Shown piece after piece: positions 19,569 through 31,973 of a stretch of DNA of 64,000 bases. Numbering within the stretch: position 1 is the first letter of the stretch; the number at the start of each line of letters is the position of its first letter. Under the pieces are notes generated by a model. The model saw nothing but the letters and a program-made list of their open reading frames with translations, did not search any database and had not been told where the DNA came from. This stretch comes from Diospyros lotus. Its lineage: Eukaryota > Streptophyta > Magnoliopsida > Ericales > Ebenaceae. The translations under genes were made by a program, and so were the position numbers. The DNA is taken from the NCBI RefSeq assembly GCF_014633365.1, contig NC_068338.1, forward strand, positions 9,992,616 to 10,056,615. Reading direction: 5' to 3'.

Positions 19569-22010
19569 TGTAATGACCCGCTCTCACTTACAGGCGCCAC
19601 CGGTAAATAATCAATCGGATTACTCACCCGACGTACCACAACTGAAGGGTTGGACTATGTTTCAACAAGAAATGCCCTAGGTGGGAACTAGGCTTCGTCC
19701 TTCCCTTCGCTCCACTCAGGAATCGATCCCAACTCAAATAAGAAAACACTGTGCACCGAGACTCGAAACCCGAGTAAGCTTCACCTCTCTTCAGCTCGCC
19801 TCATAACAAGCTAAAGGTGACCCAGGCACAAAGCTAACATAACAAACACTTCCCTGAGTGTTAGGGATTTGTGAGAACATATACCTCGCCGATCTTTACT
19901 CGGTCTGAATTTGGCATCAACAACTAAAGCCACATATATATCACGCAGACTCACAATCATCTATCACACTATTATGATTACAACAACTAGATACCTCTAG
20001 TGCTTAATAACGCTTACATTCAAGCACATGAATACATATAAGAAATTACAGGAGATTACACAACAACGCATCTCAGGCAACAAAGCTAATTGCCACAACA
20101 GCCTCCCGGCACCATCCCTGCTTGCATATGGTCTTGCATCATCTACAACATGAGGTAAAACTTCATGACTCATAATGACTCAGTAAGGGTGCAATGCATG
20201 TAAATATGAATACAACCATATTTGTGTATGCCAAATGCATGCAAATGAGGCTAGACCCATCCATCCTCACTACCCTCCAAGGTTTGAGACATCAACCTAT
20301 CAACCTCCACATCACTAGTCCTCCATATGGCCATAGGTACACTAGATCTTGCATCACACAAGATATAACCACCACATGCCAATGCAACATAAAAACATTA
20401 TCAAACATATTTACCAACTTGCAAGGCCACCTCCACATGGGGCCATCCCTTATCTGGATTGGAGCTTCATCTCTGCCACGGTAAGAATGCCAGCACGAAC
20501 TCCGAGCTCTTCTAGGATCACCGCCTCCCCAGTCGAACCTAGATACCAATCACATAAAACCCCACAATATCAAACATTAACCAATGCCTTCTCTTTTGCT
20601 TACTGACAACAACTTAACAAAATAACCCCAACCATGGCATAAACCAACCAATTATTCACATTTCATTATCTCCCATAATGAAAATAATTAAATTAATTTA
20701 CCTCAACTAATCTGGGGGAGAAAACCAGTCAGACGCCCACATCGGCGTTGCCCTCTTCACTGCCATCAAGCACCTAAAACTTTGATTTCGAGCCTCTGGC
20801 AGGCTTCTCAAGTCCAAAAATAATTTCCAAACTTATTCCAGAATTTTTTGGAATTTTTGGCTATATTTTCATCTATTTTCTCCATTTTCCATATTTTTTT
20901 TTCTTCTTTTTTTCCTTTTCTTCCCTGGCTTCCCGCGCGTGCACTGCCTTATTCTTCTTGATCTCCCGCACGGCTGCACCTACTCGCCAGCCCAGCCACC
21001 TGCCAAACGCCACCATCCACTGCCTAAGCCAACCCCGTCGTCGCCAGTGCTCCCCGACCACCGCGCCACCATCGGTCAGCAGCCATTACCAGGACTGGGT
21101 TCCCCCCGCGTGAATGCGACCTGCGTACTACAGCTTCCATGGCTGACATTGCCAATGCTTCAGCCGGCCACCAGCAACCACCATTAGCTGCCCTACACGA
21201 CGCTGGGCACCGCCCTAGCGATCGTCCGCTTCAGCACTGCAGCAAGTCGTCCCAGCCATGGTCGATCGGCCTTTCTCCATTGTTGCTCGCGACCTCCATC
21301 GCGCCCAGCCATGGCCACTCCATCTCTTTCTCTCGCTATCTCTCGCTATCTCTCTCTCTCTCTCTCTCTTCCGCAAGCTCTCTCACACTCTCACGATCTC
21401 TCTCTCTCCTGCTCTCGGCTCCTCCCTCCCGAGCTCTCTACTTTTAATTTTCAGAGACAACATGTAAGGAAGCTTCAAGGAACATATTAATTACATTTGG
21501 GGATTTTTTAATTATACTTGGACCCTCCAATGCTTTAATTAATTACTCTTAAGCTAATCAAAATCTCGATTTACTTGAAATTAATATACGACTTTTACTC
21601 GAAAATACCAATTTCATCCCTGCGCCTGCACAGGACTTCTATTCGACCCGAAAGCGCTTCAGGGTTTCCTTACTCAGACAACCAAACCACCCCTAGGGTC
21701 CCCTTAGTTTCCAGGAGTTCCCCTGCAACCATTTGATATTGGCACCCACTCGGGCTTATAAAGAATTTATTCGAAAAATTATTCCCGATCAGACCGCCAC
21801 CAGCGTCATTGGCCTCATCTCAAGACGCTCACCAATCTCATGCCCTCTTCCTTAGACGTCCAAGTCCCGAGGCACTCCTTGCCGCCAACTCAAAAAATTT
21901 CATTAATTAATTTCTTGAAACCGACTTTCATGCTTCCCAGACCACCAGAGATCCCTTCAAATAATCAAAATTTATTTATTTTTCAATACCATGTAATACT
22001 GGGTATTACA
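19569..22010 (-). mobile_element. solo LTR-A in RT (2442 bp), inverted
   Basis: On the plus strand it starts TGTAATGACCC and ends GGGTATTACA, with duplication ATAGG at 19564-19568 and 22011-22015. It is the reverse complement of the LTR-A at 786-3540 over most of its length, including the conserved ~480-bp end (19570-19960) and the GC-rich middle (20930-21440). It interrupts the RT of the chromovirus. Confidence 0.9.
21336..21372 (+). repeat. (CT)n-rich tract in solo LTR-A
   Basis: Runs of CTCTCT with interruptions, followed by further TCTC-rich sequence to about 21430. It corresponds to the GAGAGA-rich segment at 1420-1510 of the other copy, so it is a family feature near the presumed transcript start. 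Confidence 0.8.
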
Positions 22011-22015
22011 ATAGG

Positions 22016-22560
22016 GCATATCTATGGACCCTGCCAAGGTGGAATCGGTAAAAGAATGGCCACAACCTGCTAAAAGGAACAAAATTTGTGTGGGATGAAT
22101 CTTATGAAAAAGCTTTCCAAGAGCTTAAGTGTAGATTGACCGAAGCACCAATATTAGCTATACCTGAAGGGTCTGGAGGTTATGAGGTGTACACTGATTC
22201 CTTGGGAATAGGGCTGGGGTGCGTGCTAATAAAGCATGGTAAGGTAATTGCGTATGGATCTAGACAACTGCTCCCCCATGAAAAGAATTACCCGGTACAT
22301 GACATGGAATTGGCAGTTGTGGTACTGCCTTAAAATTGTGGTGACACTACTTGTACGGAGAAAAGTTCATTATATATGTAGACCATCAGAGTCTAAAGTA
22401 TATCTTCACTTAACGAGATTTAAATCTCCAAAAATGTCGGTGGATGGAGCTCCTAAAAGACTATGACTGTACCATCCAGTATCGCCCAGGATGAGCAAAT
22501 ATGGTAGCAGATGCACTGAGTTGGAAAGGCGTTGTATCAAGGGTATGCCTGGCTATCCAT
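22016..22560 (+). pseudogene. RT end and RNase H
   Basis: Begins with the RT segment [17 protein letters not shown]. The ~35-40 residues that normally follow in this family (the SFLGLxxYYRRFI region) are missing. The RNase H starts as [20 protein letters not shown] (22088) and shows [29 protein letters not shown] and HDMELAVVV, all family landmarks. A frameshift follows, then damaged sequence to VADALSWK (22504), the usual VADALSRK. It degrades the RNA strand of the hybrid in active elements. Confidence 0.85.
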
Positions 22561-22699
22561 TTACACGCTCTAACTGAAGAGTTTGCAAGCTTAACCCTCA
22601 AGGTAGAACCACAAGGCGACACAACAATTGTGGCACAGATACGATTACAAGTTAATCTGTGGGATGAGATTAAACTGGCTACAGCTTAGGAGGGGAATT

Positions 22700-23694
22700 T
22701 GGAATAGTGGATAGATGAGAATGGGCTACTTAAGCAACCAGGATTTGAGTATCGTAATGGAATACTCCGAATGAATGGGCGGGTGTATGTGCTGGCCTTA
22801 GGGAAGCTACAATGGGATATTCTAAATGAGGCACATCGAACACCCTATACAGTACACCTTGAAGCTACCAAGATGTATCGTGATCTTCGGGAAGTGTACT
22901 GGTGGCCAGGAATGAAGAGAGATGTAGTGGAGTTTGTAAGAGCATGTGACACCTGTCAACGGATAAAAGCCAAACATCAAAAACCATCAAGGAGTTTGCA
23001 ACCCTTGGAGATCTTGGAATGGAAATGGGAGCATGAACAATTGATTTCATCATGGGTTTACCCCGAACCCTGAGAAAGGATGATGCTATATGTGTTGCTA
23101 TGGACTAACTAACAAAGTCAGTGCATTTCTTACCTATAAGAAGCACTATGGGTGCTGAGCAACTTGCCCAACTTTATATTCAGAAAATTGTTCATTTTCA
23201 CGGAGTTCCTATGAGCATCGTATCAGATAGGGATAGTCGATTCATGTTAAACTTTTGGAAAGTTGTGCAAGAAGAACTTGGGACCCAACTGAATTTTAGC
23301 ACAGCCTATCAAACTGAATGGGTCATTCAGGTTTTGGAAGACATGCTTCAGGTTTGTGTGTAAGATTTTGGAGGCAATTGGGATGAATATCTAAGCTTGG
23401 CAGAATTTGCTTATAATAACATCTATCAAACAAGCATAGGAATGGCCCCATATGAAGCATTGGACGACGGTGTCGATCACCGATGTGCTGGCTTGAAGTA
23501 GGGGAGAAACAGCTTACCTGGACAGATCTTATGGAGAAAGCAACACAACAGATAGAGATAGTCCGTAAGAACATGAAAGCAGCCCAAGACCGACAGAAAA
23601 AGTACCCAGATCGTCAGACCCAACCTTTGGAGTTTGCGGAAGGAGATTTGGAAAACCTTAGAGCTACCCCAATACGCCCAGCATTTAGACATCA
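22700..23694 (+). pseudogene. chromovirus integrase
   Basis: An HHCC zinc-binding region is visible (AHRTPYTVHLEATKMYRDL, YWWPGMKRDVVEFVRACDTC). The core shows MD-stop-LTKSVHFLPIRS with the first acidic residue, and VSDRDSRF with the second. The segment that should carry the third acidic residue is shortened (STAYQTEWVIQVLEDML), so the catalytic glutamate is lost or displaced. Several frameshifts. The downstream part (23483-23698) holds the usual RQKKYPDRQTQPLEFAEGD stretch. Confidence 0.85.
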
Positions 23695-24054
23695 ATGAAG
23701 GGGAAAACTAGGACCTCGGTATTCGAGAACGTATCGAATCAAGGATCGGGTTGGACCGCTTACCTACTGTCTGGAGTTGCTAAAAGCATTAATTGGACAT
23801 GGAAGTGCACGTTGAGGAGGCATATATATAATCCAGACATGGAAGTGCACGTTGAGGACGTTGAACTTCAACCTAATATGACCTTTGAGGTGCAACCTGT
23901 ACGAATGCTGGAATACCAGAACCGCCAATTAAGACGTAGAACTCTACCTATGGTAAAGGTGTAATGGAGCCAACTCTCGGAGCGAGAGGCGACTTGGGAA
24001 ATGGAAGAAGAAATGCATGAGAAATATCCTTACCTGTTTGATAATTACAATTAA
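23695..24054 (+). pseudogene. integrase C-terminus with chromodomain-like tail
   Basis: The final segment reads LSEREATWEMEEEMHEKYPYLF before the stop, the chromodomain tail typical of plant chromoviruses. A duplicated short stretch (ggaagtgcacgttgagga at about 23801 and 23840) has disturbed the preceding frame. Together with the RT type this assigns the element to the chromovirus branch. Confidence 0.8.
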
Positions 24055-24113
24055 TGTTGGGGATCTGTGTATGATGGAATAAAGTGCACAAAATTTCGAG
24101 GATGAAATTTCAT

Positions 24114-24125
24114 AAGGAGGGAGAC
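24114..24125 (+). other. polypurine tract of the chromovirus
   Basis: AAGGAGGGAGAC follows the typical tttcgaggatgaaattt motif. The LTR should begin here with TGTAACACC. Instead the insertion 24129-25989 occupies the junction and the LTR starts at 25992. Confidence 0.8.
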
Positions 24126-24128
24126 TGT

Positions 24129-25989
24129 TGAAAGTAAAGCAAGATCGCTACGGGGCAAGCAGTGTAGTTCAAAATTTTGAATCTTACCCCGATCCCGGCG
24201 ATTGGATCAACGTCAAAATCAAACAATCACATACATAATAAAGTAAATCTAACCTTTAGATTTTTAAGTCATTTGCGGATTCAAGCCGTCCAAGTGTCCG
24301 GCCTCTAACTTGTGATACGCGGCGCGCGTCCGTTGGTGAGGAGAGCGGAATGGGAGTGCTAGCTCCTTCTCCTAACAAGGCTTATAAATGGATGGAAAAA
24401 TAATTGTTTTTCAACTCTTGAAAACCAACAAAATAAGAGGCATAATTTGGGCATCCCATAAAGGGCTATTTATAAAGAAGCAAACTCCTAGGGTTTTCCC
24501 AAACCCTAGGGAACATGGATTGGGCTAGCCCATTAATCCTAGTCCAACTAGAAATTAAAGTGGCCCAAATTCATTTATAAATATGCGGCCCAAATCTAAT
24601 TCAAGCCCAAATAATTAATATTTAATATTTGGCCCAAATCTTATTTAGCCCAAATATAATATTTATAATTTAATATTTGACCCAAATCTAATTTAGCTCA
24701 AATATTTAATTTAATTTAATATTTAGCCCAAATACTTTATTTAGCCCAAGTATTAAATTAAGCCCAAATCATTAAATTAGAAACTTCTTTCTAATTTAAT
24801 CATTAAGTTAGAAACTACTTTCTAATTTAATCAATTGCTATTTTAGGAAACCTTTTCCTTTATGACGACCCGTCGTCATATCGACGTCATTACGTCTGTT
24901 TGTTCTTTTCCCGTGAGAACCTACGACGGCACAACTTCTTGCCGAAGTGTCCCACTTAACCATACGTCCGCTTTCTTAGTTTAAGCCAAGAACCGTGCCT
25001 ATTGCGTATGACTCATTAGGCTCCCGAATAATTTAGCAATGTGTCGGTACGAACACATAAGACAAGATTGGCCTCTAGCAAGGCATCATGTCTACCCAAT
25101 TATTCAGAAGGATTCATAATCCGCAAATAATCTTTCACGAGCATGGTTACTGTGTAATTCGATCCTCTCGTCAATGTATCCTATGTGATCTCAAGTTGGC
25201 AATGTGTTGCTTGATTATGATCACATAAATCTTTCTTCGGTTATCCAGATATCTTCACTTAATAGAAAGTGAATCAATAACTCCTTATTGATCTCTTTTA
25301 CCATGGCCATGGATTTAAAGTGAATATCCACTGAAGGCGCCTTAGATACATCATCCTCTATCAAGGGATAGACGAGTCCCATCTTGGTTATGCACCCATC
25401 TCCATAAGCCTCACAATATGCCCAATGATCGCCCACGTGCAGCCTTTATCTAGGCCCATCGAAACGATGTCAAAGCATATCGGTCTTCTTATGAGATGAC
25501 CGTGACAACCTCAGGTCCAAGGATTAGTTATACCCATCTCGTATGAGAATTCCATCAACATATAACCAAAATGGATTCTCATGACGAGTCATGTCCAGTG
25601 ACACGTTCTCCAACATTGGTCACCTATGTACTTGTCTAGGCATCCCCATACCTATGGGTGTGAGACCCCCATTGCTATCACATAGTAAAAACATAGCACA
25701 TACAAGTCTTACCGCAATTGTCAATGTCCATTCTTGACATTGCTACGACTTGGGACGTTTAATGATGTCTAGAAACTGTGATGCATCATCTCACATCTTT
25801 ATAGATTATTCACAGTATACATCATATGGACTTCTATCTAGTTTCATTCGGTTATTACAATAATAACAAGAAACTAATAGAATGACTTCTTGTGAATTTG
25901 AATAACTCCTTATTCAAATAATAACATGATTACAATTGTTAGTGTACAACATGCCCAATCTGATTGGGTCTAGAGCACCTACACTAACA
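24129..25989 (-). mobile_element. solo LTR, copia-like, at the PPT/LTR junction (1861 bp)
   Basis: Read on the minus strand it begins TGTTAGTGTAGGTGC and ends CTTTACTTTCA. The duplication is ACTGT (24124-24128 and 25990-25994), whose last bases are the first bases of the 3' LTR. TATAAATA on the minus strand is at 24467-24474. The distal part has the AAT-rich, short-ATATT-repeat composition common in plant copia LTRs. A similar but different LTR is at 51639-53131. The copia assignment is inferred from LTR style alone. Confidence 0.8.
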
Positions 25990-25991
25990 AC

Positions 25992-27717
25992 TGTAACACC
26001 CTAGACCTTGAAAAATAATTAATCATTGGATTTATGATGGTTTGTGTGTGATTATCAATTAATTGCGAGGTTGAGATGAATTAATTATGATTTATTAAAG
26101 AATTGTGGCTATAGGGATATTTGTGGAACAATGGGGAAAAAGAAATAAATTAAATTAATGGATTTTGGAATTTTAGGGAGCAAGTGACATAAGAGAAATA
26201 AGGTGTGTGTGTGTGTGTGTAAATTTTGGAAAGTTGGGGGGGTTGTAGCGTGATTTCTGGAAATGAGCCAAGATCACCTTAAGTAAATTGGTGGGCATAA
26301 AATGAATAAAGGAGGTGGCTGGCGTAGGTGCTCGCGGGCGTGCATGGGAGGCTGCGGTCGCGGGTTCGATCTCGCGGAAGGCCGCAAGCTCATGCTGGGG
26401 GAGAGGCTGATTTTTAATCAGCCAAGGCGCCCCAAAATGGTGTCATTTTGGGGCTCCAGGCGCGCTGCCATACGCGCTAGCAGCGCACCCAGGCCACGCC
26501 ATGTGGCACGGCCGTGTTCCCCACCCCAGTAACTCTCCCTCATTCCCTTGCTGCCACATGGCAGCATCTGGGGCCACCCTTAGGCCCTAGCACTTCACTT
26601 TTCCGAATTCCCTTCTACCTCTGCCTATAAATAGTAGTGTTTTTCACTGCTGTAAAATCTGAACACGCAGAAACTCTGTCCGTGCATATACGCGAAGTAT
26701 AAAAATATTTTAAATTTATTTAATAGTGCTAATTAAAAATTAATCACATGTTTAGCTATATTATTTAGCAATGTAACGGCAATAATTAAAATTAATTATG
26801 CATTTAATTAAATTATTTTATTTTATAATTATATAGGAAATTGGGATGTGAAACCAACGCGAAGCAAGTGATTAACGTGCGGTAAGGTTCAATATGGTTT
26901 GTGTGTAAATTTATTTTGGCATGCCTTGTATTAGACTATGGGAGAAGTGTCTAGGCATGGGACTGTAGATTTGGGCCATGTGAGTCTCGAGATGGGGTCC
27001 TTAATAAAATCAGTGGGGCCTCCAAAATCTGGATTAGGGTGAGATGGACAGGCTGCATGCATGACACTTCACATTATTCTATAATTATCATGCATTTTAA
27101 TTTACTGTAACTCATATTACCCTTACTGAGTCCCCAGGACTCACCCCTATATTTTTCCCACTAACCCAGTTGGTGGCTCGAGATCTGAGAAGGGAAATGT
27201 GGTGCTAATAGATGAGCCACCAGTTGGCAGTGACCGTTGGTAGTGAGGGTGTGGGTTAACTCCTATGTTAATTATGTAATACATTTACTGTGTGTTAACC
27301 ATGAGTCACGGTTATGGTTTAACCAAAAGTAAACTGGAATCAAGTTAAGGTTCCCACTATGAGTAAACCCGGTAGGTGTAAGGAACTTGTACCGGTCGGC
27401 TGCAGCCAGAATCTGAGATATATTTAAATATGTTTGGTGGTTGGGATAATTTATTTTGCATGTTGGTATTTGTTTATTTGAAATTGGATTTATACTCTAA
27501 GGACCTAATCAGGTATGGGACTCAGGTGAGTTTTCGCTACCTACGCATTTTACTCCTGAGTTCTCGACTAGTCAAAGGCGGCGAAGCCTGGACCCCACCG
27601 AGGGCACCCATATTATTTTAATGCTTTATATTGGAAAAGGTATAACCATCCTTTATAGCAGGCCGGGGTTCTAATGTGAGTTATGGTGGCACTTGGAAGT
27701 GGGGTCTGGGCGTCACA
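25992..27717 (+). repeat. 3' LTR-D of the chromovirus (1726 bp)
   Basis: Matches 14306-16041 over its full length. Differences are scattered, with many at CpG sites (for example both G-boxes). The tRNA-like module with hairpins is at 26320-26454, and the 11-bp stem GCCCCAAAATG/CATTTTGGGGC (26429-26454) is perfect here. TATAAATA is at 26626-26633. Confidence 0.92.
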
Positions 27718-28886
27718 ATAATTAACCTCACAAGTCAAAATTTTACTTTTGTTCAAATTATATTCTTGTGATGTTTATTATCTAGATCAAGTTATAGATT
27801 TTTCCTTCCGGTATAAATCTATATAAACATATCAATCAAATATTGGCCAAGTATTTGATAGCATTAAGCATAATAATAAACACTTGCATGAATAAAGAAA
27901 ATCAATCCATAAAAATCAAATTATCATAATTAGACTAGCTCCAAACACCCTAGTTATAGAGTTTAGTTCATATTACAAATGATGTAACCCATAACAAAAC
28001 AAATTAACATAAATATAGAATTTAAAAGAAATGGAAGTAGAGAATAAAACTCTTTTGATGTGTAGGATTTTCTTCTTAAAAAATGTTGTCACCAATTCTT
28101 CAAGAAATATTCCACCAAGACTGCTCAAATTCTCTAATCTTTCAAGCTCTCTCACCTCCAAGTCCTCCAATTTTTCACCCTTCCTTCTCTATTTATACTC
28201 ATTAAATTCTTCTTTTCCTTAATTTTCTTCTTAAAACATGGGATTCCCTACCTCCATGTTTTCCTCTCCATGTTTCATGCCACCCATGTCCACTCAAAAG
28301 TTTATGTCCCATACTCATTAAAAAATAATCCCTCAAAATATCAAAGAATTACAATTTAAGGATTTTTGTAAGATATGGGCTTAATTTAATTAAACTTTTG
28401 GGCTAGGCTTCTTAGGTCCGATTGGGGGCCTAATTCTTCATGAAATAGGAAGCCCAAATAACCATTAAAAGGCCTTTTAATCCATCTACAAATCAGCCCA
28501 ACTTGGAGAAAATGGAATTCAAAAATTCGTAGGTAATGCTGAATTTTTGACAGCTTTGACCTTCTGTCACTCCAACAGCCATAACTTTCTATGAAAAATT
28601 CAGATTTATGTACCGTTTGAAGAGTAGAAAAGTAGACATATAGAGATCTCACATATATTTTTTCCAGAATTTTTTGACATTCCAATTGGTACAAATTTTA
28701 TTTTTAATCAAACCCTTGAGTAATAAAAATCCATAACTTTTGCTCTTCTTTCTCACTTTTCCTTCAAATCCTATCAACATGATAAATTACCTAAAATTAA
28801 TATAGAAAACATATATAAGCATAAGAATTAAGCATAAAATCAAGTAAGAATGGTATAGAAAATATGTAGAAAATATTAGTACATCA

Positions 28887-28900
28887 GATACCCCCAAACT
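28887..28900 (-). other. polypurine tract of the Athila-like element
   Basis: The minus strand reads AAGTTTGGGGGTATC directly before the 3' LTR (TGATGTACTAAT), the standard Athila/Tat arrangement. Confidence 0.8.
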
Positions 28901-30545
28901 TGAATTTTTGCTTATCCTTGAGCAAAAGAAACACAAATGAAAACTTAAACAGAAAATAAAGAGACTTTATTTTATTTAGATTTTTCAAAGGTTTGCCTCG
29001 AAGATATCCACAAATTTATGACTTAAAGAAAATTCCAAATATTACAATAATTTATATTTAAATCATAAATCAATTTATCTTCACAAAGAAATTTTCGGAG
29101 TGTGTGTGTGTATAGTCAATTGTAAATTATTAATGCACTTCAAATGAGTTTATGCAAATAAGTAGCTAGAAAATGACCTCTAAATAGAAAGAATTCAAAC
29201 TCCATAGGCATACTTTTCATTCCCCTCTCCACTAATGTAGAACTATGCACATTCAAGGATCAATAGGTCTTTATTGGTTTATAATGTTAAGTTAGGGTGG
29301 GGGTTAACAAGAAAAGATACGGATTGGAAAGCAAAAGAAAAAGTTGAATTTTGTTTTACTAACCCAAGAGAATCACTCAAAGCCCCCAAAACACTACAAC
29401 AATTTAATCATATGATGCGTTGTATCCACATGAAGAGAAAATTATTTTTTTTCTTTTTTTTTTGAATATATGTTTTTTCTCTTTTTTCTTTCATTGACAT
29501 TTCTTTTCTTTTTCTTTTTCTCTATTTTTGACCTTTTTTTTTTTTTGGCTATATGCAATCACAATAGAAATAGGAAATGATCACAAAATATATACTATTC
29601 TTTCACATTTTTTTTCTATTTTCACCATTCCCCCCAAACTTATTTTTCATTATGTATGTGGGAATGGTCGCTTTCAACTCCGTTTCATCAATTTCAATAC
29701 CCTTAAACTTATAGCACTCACACTCATATCTTCTCTCTTTCTCTCTATTTTTTTTTTTTTCACCAACAATTTCTTTTGAATGGTAGGTTTGGTGTTTAGG
29801 CTATAAAAGGTAGGTTAATGTGATTTACCAAAGAAAAATGCTCAAATATATACAAAGCTCATAGGGGTAAACTAGGGATAAATATAAAATACATCGTAAG
29901 TTTAAAGGCTATTAATTTCGATCCAAATAATGCCTAAATCATATCCTTAATTGTGCTATGCCTAGAATTTCGCCTCGAGAGGTAATCAAGCAAGTTCTAA
30001 AATTTGTTGAGATCTATTTAAAGTTACAAAATTTACATAAACCTTCTCTAAGTAGCAAAACAACTCATTACTCAAGGCCATGTGCTCAAATTGTTCCAAA
30101 AATTTCAAATGAACAATAAACTAACTCAATCTTTAAATACAAATTATCATAATGCAGAGGATTTTCTAGAAGTCATAATTTATTTCAATCAAGTTTTATC
30201 ATAGGCTCTTCAATAATCCAAACAAACAAGCCTCAAATCAAAACAAAATAATTTTTTTTTCACGTAATTTTTTGATTAATTTTTTTTAAACCATTTTTTT
30301 TAATTTTAAATTTTCCATCTACCCCCAAACTTAAACTCAATATTATCCTCAATATTGTAAGAGAAATAAAAGATATAAAAAGCAAAAATACTCCCCTGGT
30401 TTTATTGCAGTCTTGAAGGAAAATGAGTGGTGCTTCAATGCTTCTTTCATTGATGTTCCTACAAAACATGCAAAACCAAATTAAAGAACACATATGAGAT
30501 TAAAAATTGGGGTGATAAAATAAAATAAAATGCAACAAATGAAAA
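28901..30545 (-). other. Athila-like 3' non-coding region
   Basis: About 1.6 kb between the polypurine tract and the end of the pol region. AT-rich with long T runs (29446-29545, 29746-29760, 30250-30300), and no frame of note. Autonomous Athila elements may carry an envelope-like gene here; I see none. Confidence 0.7.
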
Positions 30546-30548
30546 ATA

Positions 30549-30585
30549 AATTTGGGTTGCCTCCCAAAAAGCGCTTGTTTATAGT
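30549..30585 (-). other. conserved Athila/Tat post-pol motif
   Basis: On the minus strand the sequence contains AAGCGCTTTTTGGGAGGCAA followed by CCCAAATTT. This AGCGCTT-GGGAGGCAACCC motif is a recurrent mark downstream of integrase in Athila/Tat elements. Its function is unknown. Confidence 0.75.
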
Positions 30586-30860
30586 CTTTAGCTAGACTTG
30601 GCAATATGTTGCATTAATCAAGTTTAATGGAAGTTTTGTGTTGCTCAAAACCTCCATTCACATAAGGCTTCAACCTTTGACCATTAACTTTGAAAGTTCT
30701 ATCTTCACTTTGTAGCTCCACTGCACCATATGGAAAAATCTTGGTAATGCCAAATAGGCCAGACCATCAAGATCGAAGCTTTCCTAGAAACAATCGAAGT
30801 CAGGAGTTGTAAAGAAGTACTTGTTGCCCTTCTTGAAATTCTTGCCTCACAATATTTTTA

Positions 30861-31973
30861 TCATGCCATCTTTTGGTTTTTTTCTTTGTAAATACGGGCA
30901 TTTTCATATGCATCAAGGCAGAATTCATCCATTTCATTCAATTGCAACAATCTCTTTTCACCCGCAGCTTTCATATCAAAATTCAGCAGCTTCATTGCCC
31001 AGTAAGCTTTATGCTCAAGTTCCACCGGTAAATGACAAGCCTTACCATAGACTAGACGATATGGGGACATTCCAATTGGTGTTTTGAATGCTGTCCTGTA
31101 TGCCCATAATGCATCATCTAGCTTTTTGGACCAATCTCGCCTTGAAGAATTCACTATTGTTTCCAATATTCTCTTGATTTCTCTATTGGAAATTTTCACT
31201 TGGCCACTTGTTTGAGGATGATAAGGAGTTCCTACACGATGAGTGACACCATATTTTTTCAGTAAAGAATCAAGATATTGGTTACAGAAATGCTTACCTC
31301 CATTACTAATGAGTTCCCTTGGGATGCCAAAGCGAGTAAAAATGTTCTTTCGCAGAAAATTGAGTACACTTTTAGCATCATTGGATGGAAGTGTCACTGC
31401 CTCAACCCATTTAGATACATAGTCCACAGCCACAATAATATATTGATTTGAAAAAGATGGTGGATATGGTCCCATAAAATCTATTCCCTATACATCAAAC
31501 AGCTCTACTTCTAAAATATTATTTAATGGCATTTCATTTTTACGAGAAATATTACCGGTTCTTTGACACCGATCACATGCATTAACAAAGTTTTGAGCAT
31601 CCCTAAATAATGAAGGCTAATAAAATCCACATTGAAGTACCTTAGCAGCTGTTTTTGAAAAACCTAGATTTCCACCACATTCCCGAGAGTGACAATGATT
31701 TAAAATACTTTCAATCTCATTTTCAGGAATACATCTCCTAATAAGCTTATCTGAACAATATTTATACAAATATGGATCCTTCCAAAAGTAATATTTAATA
31801 TCAAAAAATAATTGCTTCCTTTGTTGATAAGATAAATGGAAAGGAACAATATTGCATGCCAAATAATTCACAAAGTCAGCATACCAGGGAGTATTGGAAG
31901 TGTGGATTGTTAATAATTGCTCATCGGGGAAATATTCATTGATAGGAAATGCACCTTCTTTTACCTCTTCCAA
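30861..31973 (-). pseudogene. Athila-like integrase
   Basis: Two ORFs in one frame (31617-31973 and 30861-31475) joined across two stops. The HHCC region is seen as NHCHSRECGGN and VNACDRCQRTG. The core begins [14 protein letters not shown] with the first aspartate. The second catalytic position reads [10 protein letters not shown], asparagine where aspartate is usual. The third reads [15 protein letters not shown], lysine where glutamate is usual. The C-terminal part ([32 protein letters not shown]) is well kept. Both substitutions by themselves abolish strand transfer in the family. Confidence 0.88.

Larger units (their letters stand above)
14306..27717 (+). mobile_element. chromovirus (Ty3/gypsy) with own LTRs, nested in Athila LTR
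   Basis: LTR 14306-16041, internal region with primer site, extra ORF, gag, protease, RT, RNase H, integrase and chromodomain-like tail, polypurine tract, LTR 25992-27717. The duplication ATAAT is at 14301-14305 and 27718-27722. Two solo LTRs are nested inside it. Every coding module is present in the standard order on the plus strand but broken by stops, frameshifts and a deletion between RT and RNase H. Confidence 0.92.
14025..28886 (-). repeat. Athila-like 3' LTR (1445 bp net), interrupted
   Basis: Pieces 14025-14305 and 27723-28886 match the 5' LTR 40721-42163 along their full length with scattered changes. It starts TGGTGGCGATTTTT and ends TAGTACATCA. The break at 14306-27717 is flanked by ATAAT duplications and the uninterrupted sequence can be read at about 41000 in the other LTR. 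TATAAATA on the minus strand is at 28190-28197. Confidence 0.9.

Noticed and set aside
24129..25989. Start of this element at 24126 (TGTTG) rather than 24129
   Set aside because: Starting at 24126 leaves flanks GAGAC and ACTGT that do not match. Starting at 24129 gives the perfect duplication ACTGT.
26311..26375. Functional tRNA gene in LTR-D
   Set aside because: A- and B-box-like motifs exist, but there is no acceptor or anticodon stem. Listed only as a tRNA-promoter-like module.
28901..30545. Envelope-like gene of an Athila element
   Set aside because: No frame above about 100 codons with membrane-protein features; the region is AT-rich with long homopolymers.
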